Shown: positions 1 through 12,988 of the stretch, in pieces
How positions within the stretch are numbered: position 1 is the stretch's first letter
How the letters are laid out: every line of letters starts with the position of its first letter
DNA from: Ustilago trichophora
Taxonomy: Eukaryota; Basidiomycota; Ustilaginomycetes; Ustilaginales; Ustilaginaceae
Reading direction: 5' to 3'
Length of the DNA stretch: 64,000 nucleotides
NCBI GenBank assembly: GCA_900323505.1
Contig: OOIN01000007.1
Location: forward strand, 124,001 to 188,000
Position numbers and translations under genes: made by a program
Notes under the pieces: model-generated
Databases searched by the model: none
Told to the model about the DNA's origin: nothing
The model's input: the letters and a program-made list of their open reading frames with translations, nothing else

Positions 1-3000
1 ACATCCAACAAGAAGCAACACACGTCAACGTCGCATATACCCGGGCCAACCCCGCCCTCACAGGAGCCTCACGAAGAGCCGCAAGCACCCACGTGCCAAC
101 CCATTCCTGTTGAACGATCGCCCAAACACGTTTGCAGCCATGTAATTGACCATTGCGCCGCTTCAGGCCACTTTGACTACCTCCGCTTCTACTACTGCGC
201 TGGTGTCGCCGATAGCGAGCTCGAGCATGGGAAGCCATCTGAACCACCACCAAAGTCTCGCTGGCATCCAGGGTTATCTGCACTGCGCTTCATACGCCTC
301 GTTTGCATCCTACTCTGGATGCTCTTCCTCTTCAGCTGGGTCGGCGTCGTCGCAAGTGACTTCTTTTGCCCGAATCTCAGCACAATCGCCTCACGCCTTG
401 GTCTCAACGAAAGTACAGCTGGCGTCACCTTCCTCGCCTTTGGTAATGGTTCTCCCGACGTCTTTTCCACTTTTGGCGCTATGAAGTCCGACTCAGGCTC
501 ACTGGCGATTGGCGAGCTTCTCGGCGCTGCGTCTTTCATTGTCTCAGTCATCTCGGGCTCCATGATGCTCATTGCACCGTTCAAGGTCAAGCCCTGGCCT
601 TTCTGTCGTGACGTCGGCTTCTTCACCGTCGCAGTCGCCTTGACCCTCACATTCCTATTCGATGGCAAGCTCAGAAGAATCGAGACTATTGCCCTCATCT
701 GCCTCTACATCCTTTATGCAACCACCGTTATCATCGGCTCATGGTGGCAAGAGCGTCGGCGCAGGCAGCGACGCAGGTTGGAGGCAGCCAGAGAGGAATA
801 CGACAGCCAGGCTGATGACCGATCCATCTTGAGCCGCAGCAGCGGCCGATCAGGTCAAGATCTTGACCATAGCCGACTTCTCGCTCGATCCACCTTGGTC
901 GGCTCACAACGTCTACCCAGCCCGTCCGAGTACGATCCCGACTTTGACCCTTTCGAGGATTGGGCCAACCAAAGAGCTCCTCGCAGTGGTGCTTCGACGC
1001 CAGACGCCTCTCGCAATGGAAGTCGTGCACCTTCCGTCCACACACCCGGATCCACGGCCTCGCGTGGAACTCTGAAGACGCCACTAAGTGTGCGTCCGAA
1101 TCTGGTACCTCGCCATTCACTACTCTCTGCCATCGAGTTTCGTGATGTGGTACAAAGCCTGCGTCGCGAGGCCATTGCTGATCGCTCACAAGAGATTTTC
1201 CAAAGCTGGGATCCCGAACGATTCCTGCCGCATCATCACCATCATAACACCACATCACACATGTCCAGAAGCACTTCCGGAGAGGTTCGCACGACAGGCA
1301 CCGGAAGTCCTATCCAGCGTCACCGCGCCGGACACAATCGGGTGCTCAGCTTGGGCCCTGCTGTTGGACAGGGGATGGGCTTAGCACGAAGCGCCTCGAC
1401 AAGCTCGGGCCACCGACGAAAGACGTTTGGAGCACAAGACAGCATCGACTTTTCTTTAAAAGACCATCGTGGCCCATTGCAAGCATCTCGGACCCAAGCC
1501 GATACGAGCGTCAATGCAGGCAGCGTCGACGACCCATGGAGGGAGCATCTTCCCGATGATGCTTGTGAGCCGCTCATCTCACCTGCGCTTCCATTGGACA
1601 ATACGCCTCGACAGGATCCCCTGCACGAAACAGAGCTACGCAAATCTTTGCCGCGACTTCAGATCCCGCAATGGGATACGAAAGCGGCCCGCAGTGAAGA
1701 GGCGAGGCGGAATATGCAAGCTCGCAAGCGCGCTGCGACCCAAGGACAGGCGAGCTACGAAACATCCGGTACTCCGACCTACAAGGATCGATTCGACACG
1801 TTATCGAGCCAGAGACGCATCCGTCCGCAGCGTTCCGCTACCGAACTTGTCAGCTGGAAGGTGCGAGTCATTTTCAACGCTCTCTTCCCATCGCTGCGTC
1901 ATCTGCACGCCAAGTCGATGCTAGGTGCTGCAGTGAGTATCGCAACATCGCCGGCAATCTTGCTGCTCAACCTGACGCTTCCAGTGGTCGATGACGAAGC
2001 TGAGCGCGCCGAGCGCGAGAATGACGCGGCAGAAGCCGATGGGATTGGCGCAGTGCGTCTGGAAGGAGATGAGGCGCAACTTCGGGCTGACGATGCAGAA
2101 GATGATGGCCCAATCGCAGATCTTGATGCTTCTCCATCATCAGACATGCAAGCCTGGAGCGCAGAAGAGAGAATCGATGCCATGGAAGATGCCGAACGTG
2201 AGGCCAACACACAGCGAGACCGAGATATCGCATCGGCACTGCGACATTTACCGTCGATGGGTGGTTCTCCTCTCTCATTGGGAAGCGGTCACAGGGATCA
2301 CGAGGGCGTGCTGCGTTTGCCTTCGGCACAGTCACCGCTGCCATTCGATCAACAGTCACGTTCGGATGCAGCAAGTTGCATGAGTCATGAGAGCTGCGAG
2401 GCCGAGGACCAAGAGATGCGACGCTCGATTCGACGCTTCCTCATTCTTTGCCAGTGCGTCAGTGCCCCGACTTTCGTAACATGGGCCATTGTATCTTCTT
2501 CAGGCGCTCCACGACTTGGGCTCAAAGTGGCTATGGCTGCGGCTGCTGGCGTGGTGACAGCCTTGTTGTCGTTCTGGGCCATGAGGCGTAAGGATGCGGG
2601 CAAGGCGAGGTACTCGGACCGTACGATATCGACGTTTGCCATGATTCGCTGCTCGATGGGATTCATTGTGTCCGTTATGTGGATCATGTCGATCGTCGAT
2701 GAGGTGGTTTCGATTCTGCAAACCGTGGGCATCATTGTTGGCCTATCTGATGCCATTCTTGGTCTCACTGTCTTTGCGGTAGGCAACTCGCTTGGAGATT
2801 TGGTCGCCAATATTACTATTGCGAGGCTGGGTCACCCTGTGATGGCGATCAGCGCCTGTTTCGCTGGACCCATGCTGAATCTGCTTCTGGGCATCGGCAT
2901 CTCTGGGACGTGGTTGCTTTCGGGATCGAATGGTGACCAAGGTCACTGGAGCCACAGCGCTACGCCCGGTATCTACCCAATCGACTTTAATCCGACACTG

Positions 3001-3177
3001 TTGGTGTCAGGCTTGGGTCTGTTGCTCATCCTGATTGGAACCCTCATTGCGGTACCGATGAACAACTTTGAGCTGACACGACCTATCGGGTTGTCGCTCA
3101 TTGCTGCATACGTGCTCATCATGACGCTCAATCTGCTTACCGAGATCTTTTGGGTTCGAGGTCATACTGTATATTAG
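1..3177 (+). CDS. Cation/Ca2+ exchanger of the CaCA superfamily (NCLX/CCX-like), 5' partial
   Basis: A membrane antiporter expected to exchange Ca2+ against Na+, K+ or H+ across an internal membrane. The reading frame is open from the first base of the window, so the N-terminus is missing; the first Met at 319 lies inside the conserved domain and is not the start. Visible length is 1058 residues. Near nt 133-198 is the Cys-rich stretch before the first membrane helix (HCAASGHFDYLRFYYC), typical of the NCLX/YDL206W branch. The first alpha-repeat carries GNGSPDVFS (from nt 442) and the second GNSLGDLVAN (from nt 2782). About 560 mostly polar, Ser/Arg-rich residues separate the two membrane halves, with one hydrophobic segment near nt 1920-1990 (SPAILLLNLTLPVV). 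The family is clear; the ion pair and the organelle (vacuole, ER or mitochondrion) cannot be told from sequence. Confidence 0.93.
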   Translation, partial: TSNKKQHTSTSHIPGPTPPSQEPHEEPQAPTCQPIPVERSPKHVCSHVIDHCAASGHFDYLRFYYCAGVADSELEHGKPSEPPPKSRWHPGLSALRFIRLVCILLWMLFLFSWVGVVASDFFCPNLSTIASRLGLNESTAGVTFLAFGNGSPDVFSTFGAMKSDSGSLAIGELLGAASFIVSVISGSMMLIAPFKVKPWPFCRDVGFFTVAVALTLTFLFDGKLRRIETIALICLYILYATTVIIGSWWQERRRRQRRRLEAAREEYDSQADDRSILSRSSGRSGQDLDHSRLLARSTLVGSQRLPSPSEYDPDFDPFEDWANQRAPRSGASTPDASRNGSRAPSVHTPGSTASRGTLKTPLSVRPNLVPRHSLLSAIEFRDVVQSLRREAIADRSQEIFQSWDPERFLPHHHHHNTTSHMSRSTSGEVRTTGTGSPIQRHRAGHNRVLSLGPAVGQGMGLARSASTSSGHRRKTFGAQDSIDFSLKDHRGPLQASRTQADTSVNAGSVDDPWREHLPDDACEPLISPALPLDNTPRQDPLHETELRKSLPRLQIPQWDTKAARSEEARRNMQARKRAATQGQASYETSGTPTYKDRFDTLSSQRRIRPQRSATELVSWKVRVIFNALFPSLRHLHAKSMLGAAVSIATSPAILLLNLTLPVVDDEAERAERENDAAEADGIGAVRLEGDEAQLRADDAEDDGPIADLDASPSSDMQAWSAEERIDAMEDAEREANTQRDRDIASALRHLPSMGGSPLSLGSGHRDHEGVLRLPSAQSPLPFDQQSRSDAASCMSHESCEAEDQEMRRSIRRFLILCQCVSAPTFVTWAIVSSSGAPRLGLKVAMAAAAGVVTALLSFWAMRRKDAGKARYSDRTISTFAMIRCSMGFIVSVMWIMSIVDEVVSILQTVGIIVGLSDAILGLTVFAVGNSLGDLVANITIARLGHPVMAISACFAGPMLNLLLGIGISGTWLLSGSNGDQGHWSHSATPGIYPIDFNPTLLVSGLGLLLILIGTLIAVPMNNFELTRPIGLSLIAAYVLIMTLNLLTEIFWVRGHTVY

Positions 3178-3823
3178 ACACACATACACAAATTCGAATC
3201 ACTGCAATCGAAATGATAGCATAGTGTTTGTTATAACCTTTGTCACCAGCCAAGTCGATGCATTACTTTGAAACAATGAGTAGATGGTGACTGAGCTTTC
3301 GTGCGAGAAACTGAAGCTATAGAATGCTTAGCCAAGGTGAGGTTGGCGCGCTCTCTGTGTCTCTGTACGCGAAGCTTTAAGAAATTAGGTGAGGGGCAAT
3401 TCAAGATCTTGGATGAGAGCCCAAAATTGAATTTCAGCAGCATGTCCAATTGTATTCAGACTCGCGAAATGGAGCCAAAGGCTGATTAGAAATGATCGGA
3501 AGGTGCTTCGCCCTTTGGGGAAAGGCAAAAGCTGGAATTCATCGCAGACGACAGAGAGAAGGACAGGCACGGTATCCAAGCAGAACAGAGCAAACCATCG
3601 TCTCCACTCGATATTCATTCGTCAGTTGTCATCGCCTCTCCACTACCACGGTTCTCTCTCTACCTTTGCTCGGTGTGGTGATCAGTCTCTACCTCTGACG
3701 ACCAATTCTACACTTGCACAATCGATACTTGGAAGCGCAAGGATAGCATCGTCATTTCAACACCTCGACCAACCCGCCACTCATTTCCATCAGTCGCAGC
3801 TCGCAGTTTCCATACTATACACA
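3178..3823. other. Intergenic spacer, exchanger to complex I gene
   Basis: About 650 bases with no convincing coding sequence. The right half (about 3600-3823) is C/T-rich and ends with the context ACACAATGG at the start codon, as expected for a fungal promoter and 5' leader. No repeat or RNA gene recognised. Confidence 0.6.
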
Positions 3824-5408
3824 ATGGCGCCCTCTCTCTTCCGCGCCGTTCGACCGGCTGCCCAGCTTTACCGATCTAGCGCGCCATCGTCTTCCAGCCG
3901 ACTTCTCTCCACATCCGCCCGCCGATCGCTTGCAACCGAGGCTCAGGATGCTCGTCCTCAGGTCAAGGCCGTGCCCATCTCGCCCGCCACCTCGGCTTTC
4001 ACCGTCGAGGAGCTCCACGACAAGAGCGCCCAGGAGATTCTCCGCGAGGGTGGCACCAGGAAGGATCGCTCGCTGCGTCATTTCACCGTCAACTTCGGTC
4101 CTCAGCACCCTGCCGCCCACGGTGTGTTGCGTTTGATCCTTGAGCTCAACGGAGAGGAGGTCTTGCGAACTGACGTGAGTGTCCGCGCCCTTGATGCATT
4201 CTACAAACCCACAAACCTGCAAGCTCGCTTTCGACACACAACATGCAAGCGCCAGAGTCGTTCTCTCTCTCATCATGATGTCCACGCTCAGAAATGCTGA
4301 CCGCTTTCACCTCTTTTCTCGTACTTGACGATTTTGCCTATTACAGCCCCACGTCGGTCTCTTGCACCGAGGTACCGAAAAACTCATCGAATACAAGACC
4401 TACACCCAGGCCCTTCCTTACTTTGACCGACTCGACTATGTCTCCATGATGACCAACGAGCTCTGCTACTCGCGTGCCGTTGAGAAACTCCTCAACATCG
4501 AGGTCCCCGAGAGGGCCAAGTGGATCCGTACCATGTTTGGAGAGATTACCCGTATCCTCAACCACTGCATGGCTATTCTCACCCACGTCATGGATGTTGG
4601 TGGTCTCACCCCCTTCCTGTGGGGTTTCGAGGAGCGAGAGAAGCTCATGGAGTTCTACGAGCGTGTCTCGGGTGCCCGTCTTCACGCCGCCTACGTCCGT
4701 CCCGGTGGTGTCGCTTACGACCTTCCCCCTGGCTTGCTGGACGACATCTACAAGTGGGCCACCCAGTTCAGCTCGCGTGTTGATGAGATCGAGGAGGTCG
4801 TCACCGGCAACCGTATCTGGAAGGGCCGAACCATTGGCATTGGCAAGGTCACTGCACAGGAGGCTCTTGACTACGGTTTCTCGGGTGTCATGCTCCGAGG
4901 TTCGGGTATCCCTTGGGATATCCGCAAGGTCGCCCCTTACGATGCTTACGACCAGGTCGAGTTTGACGTCCCCGTCGGCAAGAACGGAGACTGCTACGAC
5001 CGATACCTCTGCCGTGTTGAGGAGTTCCGTCAGTCGCTCCGCATCATCGAGCAGTGCTTGAACAAGATGCCCGCCGGTCAGATCAAGGTCGACGACCACA
5101 AGCTCGTACCCCCACCGCGTGCCACCATGAAGGAGAGCATGGAGTCGCTCATCCACCACTTCAAGCTCTTCTCCGAAGGTTACGCCGTACCACCTGGTGA
5201 GACCTACTCGGCCATCGAGGCTCCCAAGGGTGAGATGGGTGTCTACTTGGTCTCGGATGGTACCAACCGCCCATACCGATGCAAGATCCGTGCTCCCGGT
5301 TTCGCCCACTTGGCAGGTGCCGACTTCATGGCCCGCCACCACTATCTTCCCGACATGGTCGCTATCATTGGTACCCTCGACTTGGTGTTCGGTGAGGTTG
5401 ACCGTTAA
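3824..5408 (+). CDS. NADH:ubiquinone oxidoreductase 49-kDa subunit (NDUFS2 / NUO-49), two exons
   Basis: A core subunit of the peripheral arm of mitochondrial complex I; in this family it helps form the quinone-binding pocket next to iron-sulfur cluster N2. Exons are 3824-4174 and 4347-5408, with a 172-base phase-0 intron (donor GTGAGT at 4175, acceptor TTACAG ending at 4346). Splicing joins VLRTD to [13 protein letters not shown], the conserved family sequence, and gives 470 residues, the usual length. The first 40 or so residues are rich in Arg, Ser and Ala with almost no acid, which fits a mitochondrial presequence. [13 protein letters not shown] lies at the end of exon 1. The start was chosen as the first ATG giving this presequence; an in-frame opening further upstream has no support. 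The C-terminus (GEVDR) is the normal family end. Confidence 0.97.
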
Positions 5409-6074
5409 GTTGGCTTGGGCGTCGGAAGATAACAATCCTTCACTTGTTTGTTCGTTTCATTAGTAGATAGGCAAAAACTCTCTCATAGCTCAGAACCATT
5501 GGGTGTGTGCGTGTGCCGAATTCAGGTCAAAAGGATCTTGTGTCAGCGCTCCTGTCAAGCTCAGAATGAAAAGGTCTTGGTGTCATCTCGTCAAGTCCTT
5601 TGTGGAGTGAGAGACAGATGCATTTCACGTAGTCATTTGCATCATGGTCAGAAAAGGCCGTGCGTGTCTCCGACCAGTCACGGAAGAAACTCAGCAACCT
5701 GAATTCTTCCAGGCTGTGCTCAGAGTATCGCCGAATGAAGCACACCACGTCGCCTGGACAAATAAGCTGGCCTGTACGAATGTGTCGCTCGAGCCTTTTG
5801 AGAGAGAGAGAGAGAGAGAGAGAGCGAGCTTTGGATGAGGGTTACTTGGAGCCTCTTTCTCGGAAGCTGGAAGTGTGGAAAAGGGTCGCGTGTTCAGTCA
5901 GAAGGAAGGCTTTCGGAATTATTAATATTTCTCCACCAAACCAGCAAAACGCAATTCCAACGTTTTGTCAAGGGCCGACCAGCTGGCATCCTTCATCACA
6001 TCTTTCATCACTCTACTAGGCCCCAAGCATAAACACGGGGCTAGTAATTGCACTTTTACCTCCAACCTTGGAGG
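5409..6074. other. Intergenic spacer with a short AG microsatellite
   Basis: Contains the 3' end region of the complex I gene and the leader of the CTK1-like kinase. The only structure I see is an (AG)n run of about 24 bases at 5800-5824. Small ORFs here have no recognisable content. Confidence 0.6.
5800..5824. repeat. (AG)n microsatellite
   Basis: About twelve AG units directly readable in the spacer after the complex I gene. Confidence 0.9.
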
Positions 6075-8855
6075 ATGCCGTCAGAACGATGGCAAACACG
6101 ACGCAACGGAGCCGGCGAACATGATTCGGCCTCAGCCTCGGCGTCTCGCAACACCGCCATCGATTACGACAGGCAAGGCGACTCGGCGAGAACGTCACAA
6201 AGATCCAGATACTCACCACGTCCGAAAGGCGATGATGACCGCTCAGAACCTCCAAACAAGTCCCGTCGACTCGATGACAGGGTAGAGCGGCGTCATGATG
6301 TCGCTGCCGATCAAGCGAATGTCCGAGGAAACGATCCATCTCTGCCGTCTTCGTCACGCCGGACAGACACCGCCATGCCCGCTCTCACGATCCGCGGTAT
6401 CGCTGCAACGCAAAGCGGCCTTTCTCCTCCTCCACGATCAGTAACGGACAGTGATGACAGGCCTCGACGAGTTCGCAGTCCAGATCTTCTTGACAGACTC
6501 ACACGCCGTAGAGACGACACTAATGGTCCAACCCGTCCCCGACCTGAGAGCTCCTTACGCTCGCGAATGGAAGGCGAGACGAGCCGGACCCAGGCATATG
6601 ATCATCCAAGGCGCAGCACCACCAAGCTCGCACCAAGAGGTCAGTACGATGACAGCGGTCGACGTGTAGACGATACTTCGAGCTCTGCAGATTCCCGAGA
6701 TCGATACAGGGGCCCAACTTCCCGAAACGACATACCAACCTCACCGCGCAGGCGTGATGAAGATACTAGACGGTACCGTGATCGATCTAACTCTCCGGTT
6801 CGTGATCGTCACCGCTACCGAGGTGCTGATGAGCAAGATGTTCGCGATCGTGATGTTCGATTCTCTCGCATCGACCGGACTCGCACATCACAGCGTTCTC
6901 CGAGTCCAAATTCGGATAGATACGACCGCAACGAGCGCCGCAGATCTCCAGCGCCACGGTCTACGGACAGATACACAGCAGATGAGCGCAACATGTCCTC
7001 AGCAGGTACTACGCGCACTGCAAGGGGGGGATCCAGAGCGCAGAATGACGAGTCAGGACAAAACTTTCGTCTGCCTGCAAGGGAAGTTCAGACAGCCCTA
7101 TCCACGCGCAGACGTCGCTCTCCCTCCCCTGCATTCTCTGATGCCTCGAATCGGTCTCGTCGACGGGATCGCGATCAAGAGCCTTCCAAGCGCGCTCTGT
7201 GGGATCGAGATGTCCAGCGTGACAGCGACCGTGATGCACCGCGTAACAGGCCAGCTCGCGGGAGAGTGACCAACGATGAAAACGGCAGTGACAGCCCTCG
7301 CACACGCAATGATCGCGATCGAGTTGCCGATACTTCAACTGACGACCGGCAACGACGAGATTATCGCCAAGCGGAACCTCTTCGAGAGCGAAGACGGTCT
7401 CCCGATGACCGCAGAGCGCGAACACCGCCTCTTTATGGTCGTGCAGATGAGGGAGCGGATCGTGGCCACGTTTTGTCGCGCAAAGCGACCTTCGACGGCG
7501 TCCAGCCTCCCACTGGTCCTCGACGACAAGATCCCGAGGCGCAACAGCGCAGCGTGCGCGGAGGCGGCTGGCAGACAGTGCGTCCTGGATCTCGTCCGGA
7601 CCGTAGAGAATTCGCCTCTCGCAACGGCCGTGACACTGCCAAAGTCGGTGGAGAAGTCAGCCGACGGGCCAAATCGCCCGTTGTCGAGCCGCCACCACCA
7701 CCTGCTCCCGAGCCTGCGCGTGCTGAGCCAGGAGAAGCATACGAAAGCATCCATCAAGTCGGCGAAGGCACGTACGGTCAAGTCTACAAAGCGCGCTCTG
7801 AACGAACCGGCGCCTTGGTTGCACTCAAGAGGATCCGCATGGATGCCGAAAAAGACGGCTTCCCTGTGACCGCTATGCGCGAAATCAAGCTTCTCCAAGC
7901 CCTACGCCACGAGAACGTCGTCCGCCTACACGAGATGATGGTCACACGCGGATCCATCTACATGGTCTTTGAATACATGGAGCACGATCTCAACGGCATC
8001 CTCGCCCATCCACAGGTGCAGTTCACCGATGGCCACCTCAAGTCGCTCGCATCGCAACTGTTTTCTGGGCTCGACTACTTGCACCGCAAAGCGGTCCTTC
8101 ATCGCGATTTGAAAGGTTCCAACATCCTACTCAACAACCATGGACGGTTGAAGCTTGCTGATTTCGGCTTGGCAAGGTTCTATGCCAAAAGAAGGCTGGG
8201 AGATTACACGAACAGGGTAGTGACGCTGTGGTATCGCCCTCCGGAGCTGCTATTTGGCGAAACGCAGTATGGCTCCGAGGTAGATATGTGGGGTGCGGGC
8301 TGTATCTTTCTTGAGCTGTTTGTCAAGAAACCCGTCTTCATGAGCGAAACGGAGATCGGTCAAGTCCAGGCGATCACCGACATTCTCGGTCCAGTCACAA
8401 AGGAACACTGGCCAGACGTCGACAAGTTGGCCTGGTATGAGATGGTGAAGCCCGCCAAACTCTCGAGCAGCACAGACGCAGGAGCAAAAGACTATGTTGC
8501 AAGCGCTTTCTCCAAACATCTCCCAACCCTTGCCCTCGAGGTCGCCCGTGGCCTACTGACATACGATCCGCGCCAGCGTTGGACAGCAAGACAGGCTCTG
8601 GAATCAGAATACTTTAAACAGCAGCCGAAAGCAGAGCTACCTGCCAGACTACTCTCGGCGCTCGAAGGAGAGTGGCATGAGTACGAATCTAGAAGGGCAA
8701 AAAGAAAGGCTTCGGGACACAGAGGTAGCGATAGGGCCGCGACTGATGATGTTGGTGGCGCGGGTGGTGCCGCTGTTGTGCAGACGGCTAGCTCGACAAA
8801 CCCGAGTCGGTCGAGGGGTGTCGTCGGGCGGGATGGGCAGGCTGCTGTGGGCTGA
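6075..8855 (+). CDS. CTK1: CTK1/CDK12-type cyclin-dependent kinase with RS-rich N-terminus
   Basis: Probable catalytic subunit of the CTDK-I kinase, which in this family phosphorylates Ser2 of the RNA polymerase II C-terminal repeats and couples elongation to RNA processing. The protein is 926 residues. Residues 1 to about 550 are low-complexity and crowded with RD, RS and SP pairs, like metazoan CDK12/13. The kinase domain spans about 556-846: the Gly loop GEGTYGQVY, the C-helix PVTAMRE in place of PSTAIRE, catalytic HRDLKGSN at 676, DFG at 696, and the T-loop DYTNRVVTLWYRPPE with the activating Thr. The phrase HRDLKGSNIL points to CTK1 rather than CDK9/BUR1, though BUR1 is the nearest alternative. 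The frame is open upstream of 6075, but 6075 is its first ATG. No intron seen. Confidence 0.9.
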   Translation: MPSERWQTRRNGAGEHDSASASASRNTAIDYDRQGDSARTSQRSRYSPRPKGDDDRSEPPNKSRRLDDRVERRHDVAADQANVRGNDPSLPSSSRRTDTAMPALTIRGIAATQSGLSPPPRSVTDSDDRPRRVRSPDLLDRLTRRRDDTNGPTRPRPESSLRSRMEGETSRTQAYDHPRRSTTKLAPRGQYDDSGRRVDDTSSSADSRDRYRGPTSRNDIPTSPRRRDEDTRRYRDRSNSPVRDRHRYRGADEQDVRDRDVRFSRIDRTRTSQRSPSPNSDRYDRNERRRSPAPRSTDRYTADERNMSSAGTTRTARGGSRAQNDESGQNFRLPAREVQTALSTRRRRSPSPAFSDASNRSRRRDRDQEPSKRALWDRDVQRDSDRDAPRNRPARGRVTNDENGSDSPRTRNDRDRVADTSTDDRQRRDYRQAEPLRERRRSPDDRRARTPPLYGRADEGADRGHVLSRKATFDGVQPPTGPRRQDPEAQQRSVRGGGWQTVRPGSRPDRREFASRNGRDTAKVGGEVSRRAKSPVVEPPPPPAPEPARAEPGEAYESIHQVGEGTYGQVYKARSERTGALVALKRIRMDAEKDGFPVTAMREIKLLQALRHENVVRLHEMMVTRGSIYMVFEYMEHDLNGILAHPQVQFTDGHLKSLASQLFSGLDYLHRKAVLHRDLKGSNILLNNHGRLKLADFGLARFYAKRRLGDYTNRVVTLWYRPPELLFGETQYGSEVDMWGAGCIFLELFVKKPVFMSETEIGQVQAITDILGPVTKEHWPDVDKLAWYEMVKPAKLSSSTDAGAKDYVASAFSKHLPTLALEVARGLLTYDPRQRWTARQALESEYFKQQPKAELPARLLSALEGEWHEYESRRAKRKASGHRGSDRAATDDVGGAGGAAVVQTASSTNPSRSRGVVGRDGQAAVG

Positions 8856-11493
<2,638 letters not shown>

Positions 11494-12241
11494 GAGTCTT
11501 GACCAGAGTATGGCGTGGGCCAAGTCTGTTTGTTGAGGAGGTGGCCATCGCTTTGACACGCCTTCCGAACGACCGGCCATTGGTCTCCAGCTCCATGATG
11601 TTCATTTGGCATGCTTCCTCCCCTCCCTTCGCATATATGTCATCTCAGTACATTCACCTCGCGGCAGATGCGTCCACTTGGTCTGTATTCTGCAGACTCT
11701 CCTGGGTCGCCTCGTCTTGGTGCTTGATCCGCACTCTCATCTCATCTTTTAGCTTTACGATCTTGGATTCTGTTTCTCTCTCCACAATACGCACATGCAC
11801 TGCAATTACAATTCATGATGGCTCGATTTAACCTGCCTGGTCTCCTTGATCCAGATGTGTTTCATGTGTTTGTGCAGGCACCCAACAGGAGACGGCTGGG
11901 AGATGGACGAACCCACACAGCTGCATACATCTTCTGTACGATCAACATCTCGCTTGTTCCTTTTAGGTGGGTGTTGATGAGTCGTAATGATGAAGTTTGT
12001 GATCGCCACTCGATGAGCGATGGACTGGTTTGAGAGAAGCAAAGGTGGGGGTTTACAAGCAACGTGACGGTGATTTACGCGACAGCGTGTTTCGACATTT
12101 TTGGTGCGTGTGGAGCCAAAAGTGACAGATCGCGTGCCGCTGGAATCTCAAAAAGTCAAAACCAACACTTTGCATCTTTCACTTGCTGACTGTGCACCTT
12201 TCTCCTCACCATCTTCCACACCTTGACGCAGCTATGCAATC
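11494..12241. other. Intergenic spacer, protease to PSF1
   Basis: About 750 bases. The left half is probably the protease 3'-UTR. The last 180 bases contain two MCB-like cores (ACGCG at 12077-12081 and its complement CGCGT at 12131-12135) in front of PSF1. No other structure recognised. Confidence 0.55.
12077..12135. promoter_or_regulatory. Two MCB-like cores upstream of PSF1
   Basis: ACGCG at 12077 and CGCGT at 12131, in opposite orientation, about 165 and 110 bases before the PSF1 start. In yeasts ACGCG(T) cores bind MBF and drive G1/S expression of replication genes. A pair of 5-mers can occur by chance, so this is suggestive only. Confidence 0.3.
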
Positions 12242-12988
12242 ATGTTTGGTGATCAGGCGCTCAAGCTTGTGACCGAGGTCAAGGCATGTCTCAACCTCGA
12301 CAATGTCAAACCTTACAAGTAAGTTGATTCCCTCTCATCCCAACCTTACTCATTGGTCACCCGAGACTCACACAGCTCTCCTTCTCAATGGCACCGTCGC
12401 AGTGACGAACTGATTCGCTCGCTTATCCTTGAGACAAAGCAATTACATGCTCATCTCTCCACCTTGCTATCCACCCTCGAGGCCCAATCTGCCCATCTTG
12501 CACCTGCCGATGTTTCCGGCCTCCAATCTCAACTGCTCATGCTCCACCTCATCGTGCAATACAACAAGCGCGCACTCCTAATCTACCACAACATCCGCCT
12601 CGACCTTCTCACAACCCATCTATCCCGTCATTCGTACGCCTTGAACATCCTATTCACCAAGCAACCACATCTCAGAACCGCCCTTTCTCCTCACGAACAG
12701 GACCACCTCAAACGCTATTCAGATTTAATACACCGTACCAAACTCGACTATCTCGACCTCTCACCCAACTTGAGATTAGACATCTCGGATCAGCAGGTGT
12801 ATGAAGCGGTTCCAACAGATTTGTTGGTAACAGTCAAGGTGAACAAGGACTTGAACGATGTTTGGCTGTCTTCAACGCAAACAGCGCCAACAACATTTGC
12901 CAAGGATCAGACCGTCACAATCAACAGATCCGACGTCAGGGGTTTGATCAACAGGGGCTGGGTCTCAGTCATCGATGGCAGCACCTAA
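12242..12988 (+). CDS. PSF1: GINS complex subunit PSF1, two exons
   Basis: PSF1 is one of the four GINS proteins; with CDC45 and MCM2-7 it forms the CMG replicative helicase. Exons are 12242-12318 and 12403-12988, with an 84-base intron (donor GTAAGT at 12319, acceptor CGCAG ending at 12402). Exon 1 gives MFGDQALKLVTEVK, the typical PSF1 N-terminus, and splicing gives KPYNDELIRSLILE. The product is 220 residues, near the family's usual length of about 200. The middle (QYNKRALLIYHNIRLDLL) matches the helical A-domain, and the C-terminal LLVTVKVNKDLNDVW with the closing RSDVRGLINRGWVSVI is the B-domain of PSF1. The N-terminal exon is only 77 bases, so an ORF-only reading would miss the real start. 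Confidence 0.93.

Noticed and set aside
4341..5435. 364-codon minus-strand frame opposite the complex I subunit
   Set aside because: Antisense shadow; the plus strand encodes a clear NDUFS2 exon.
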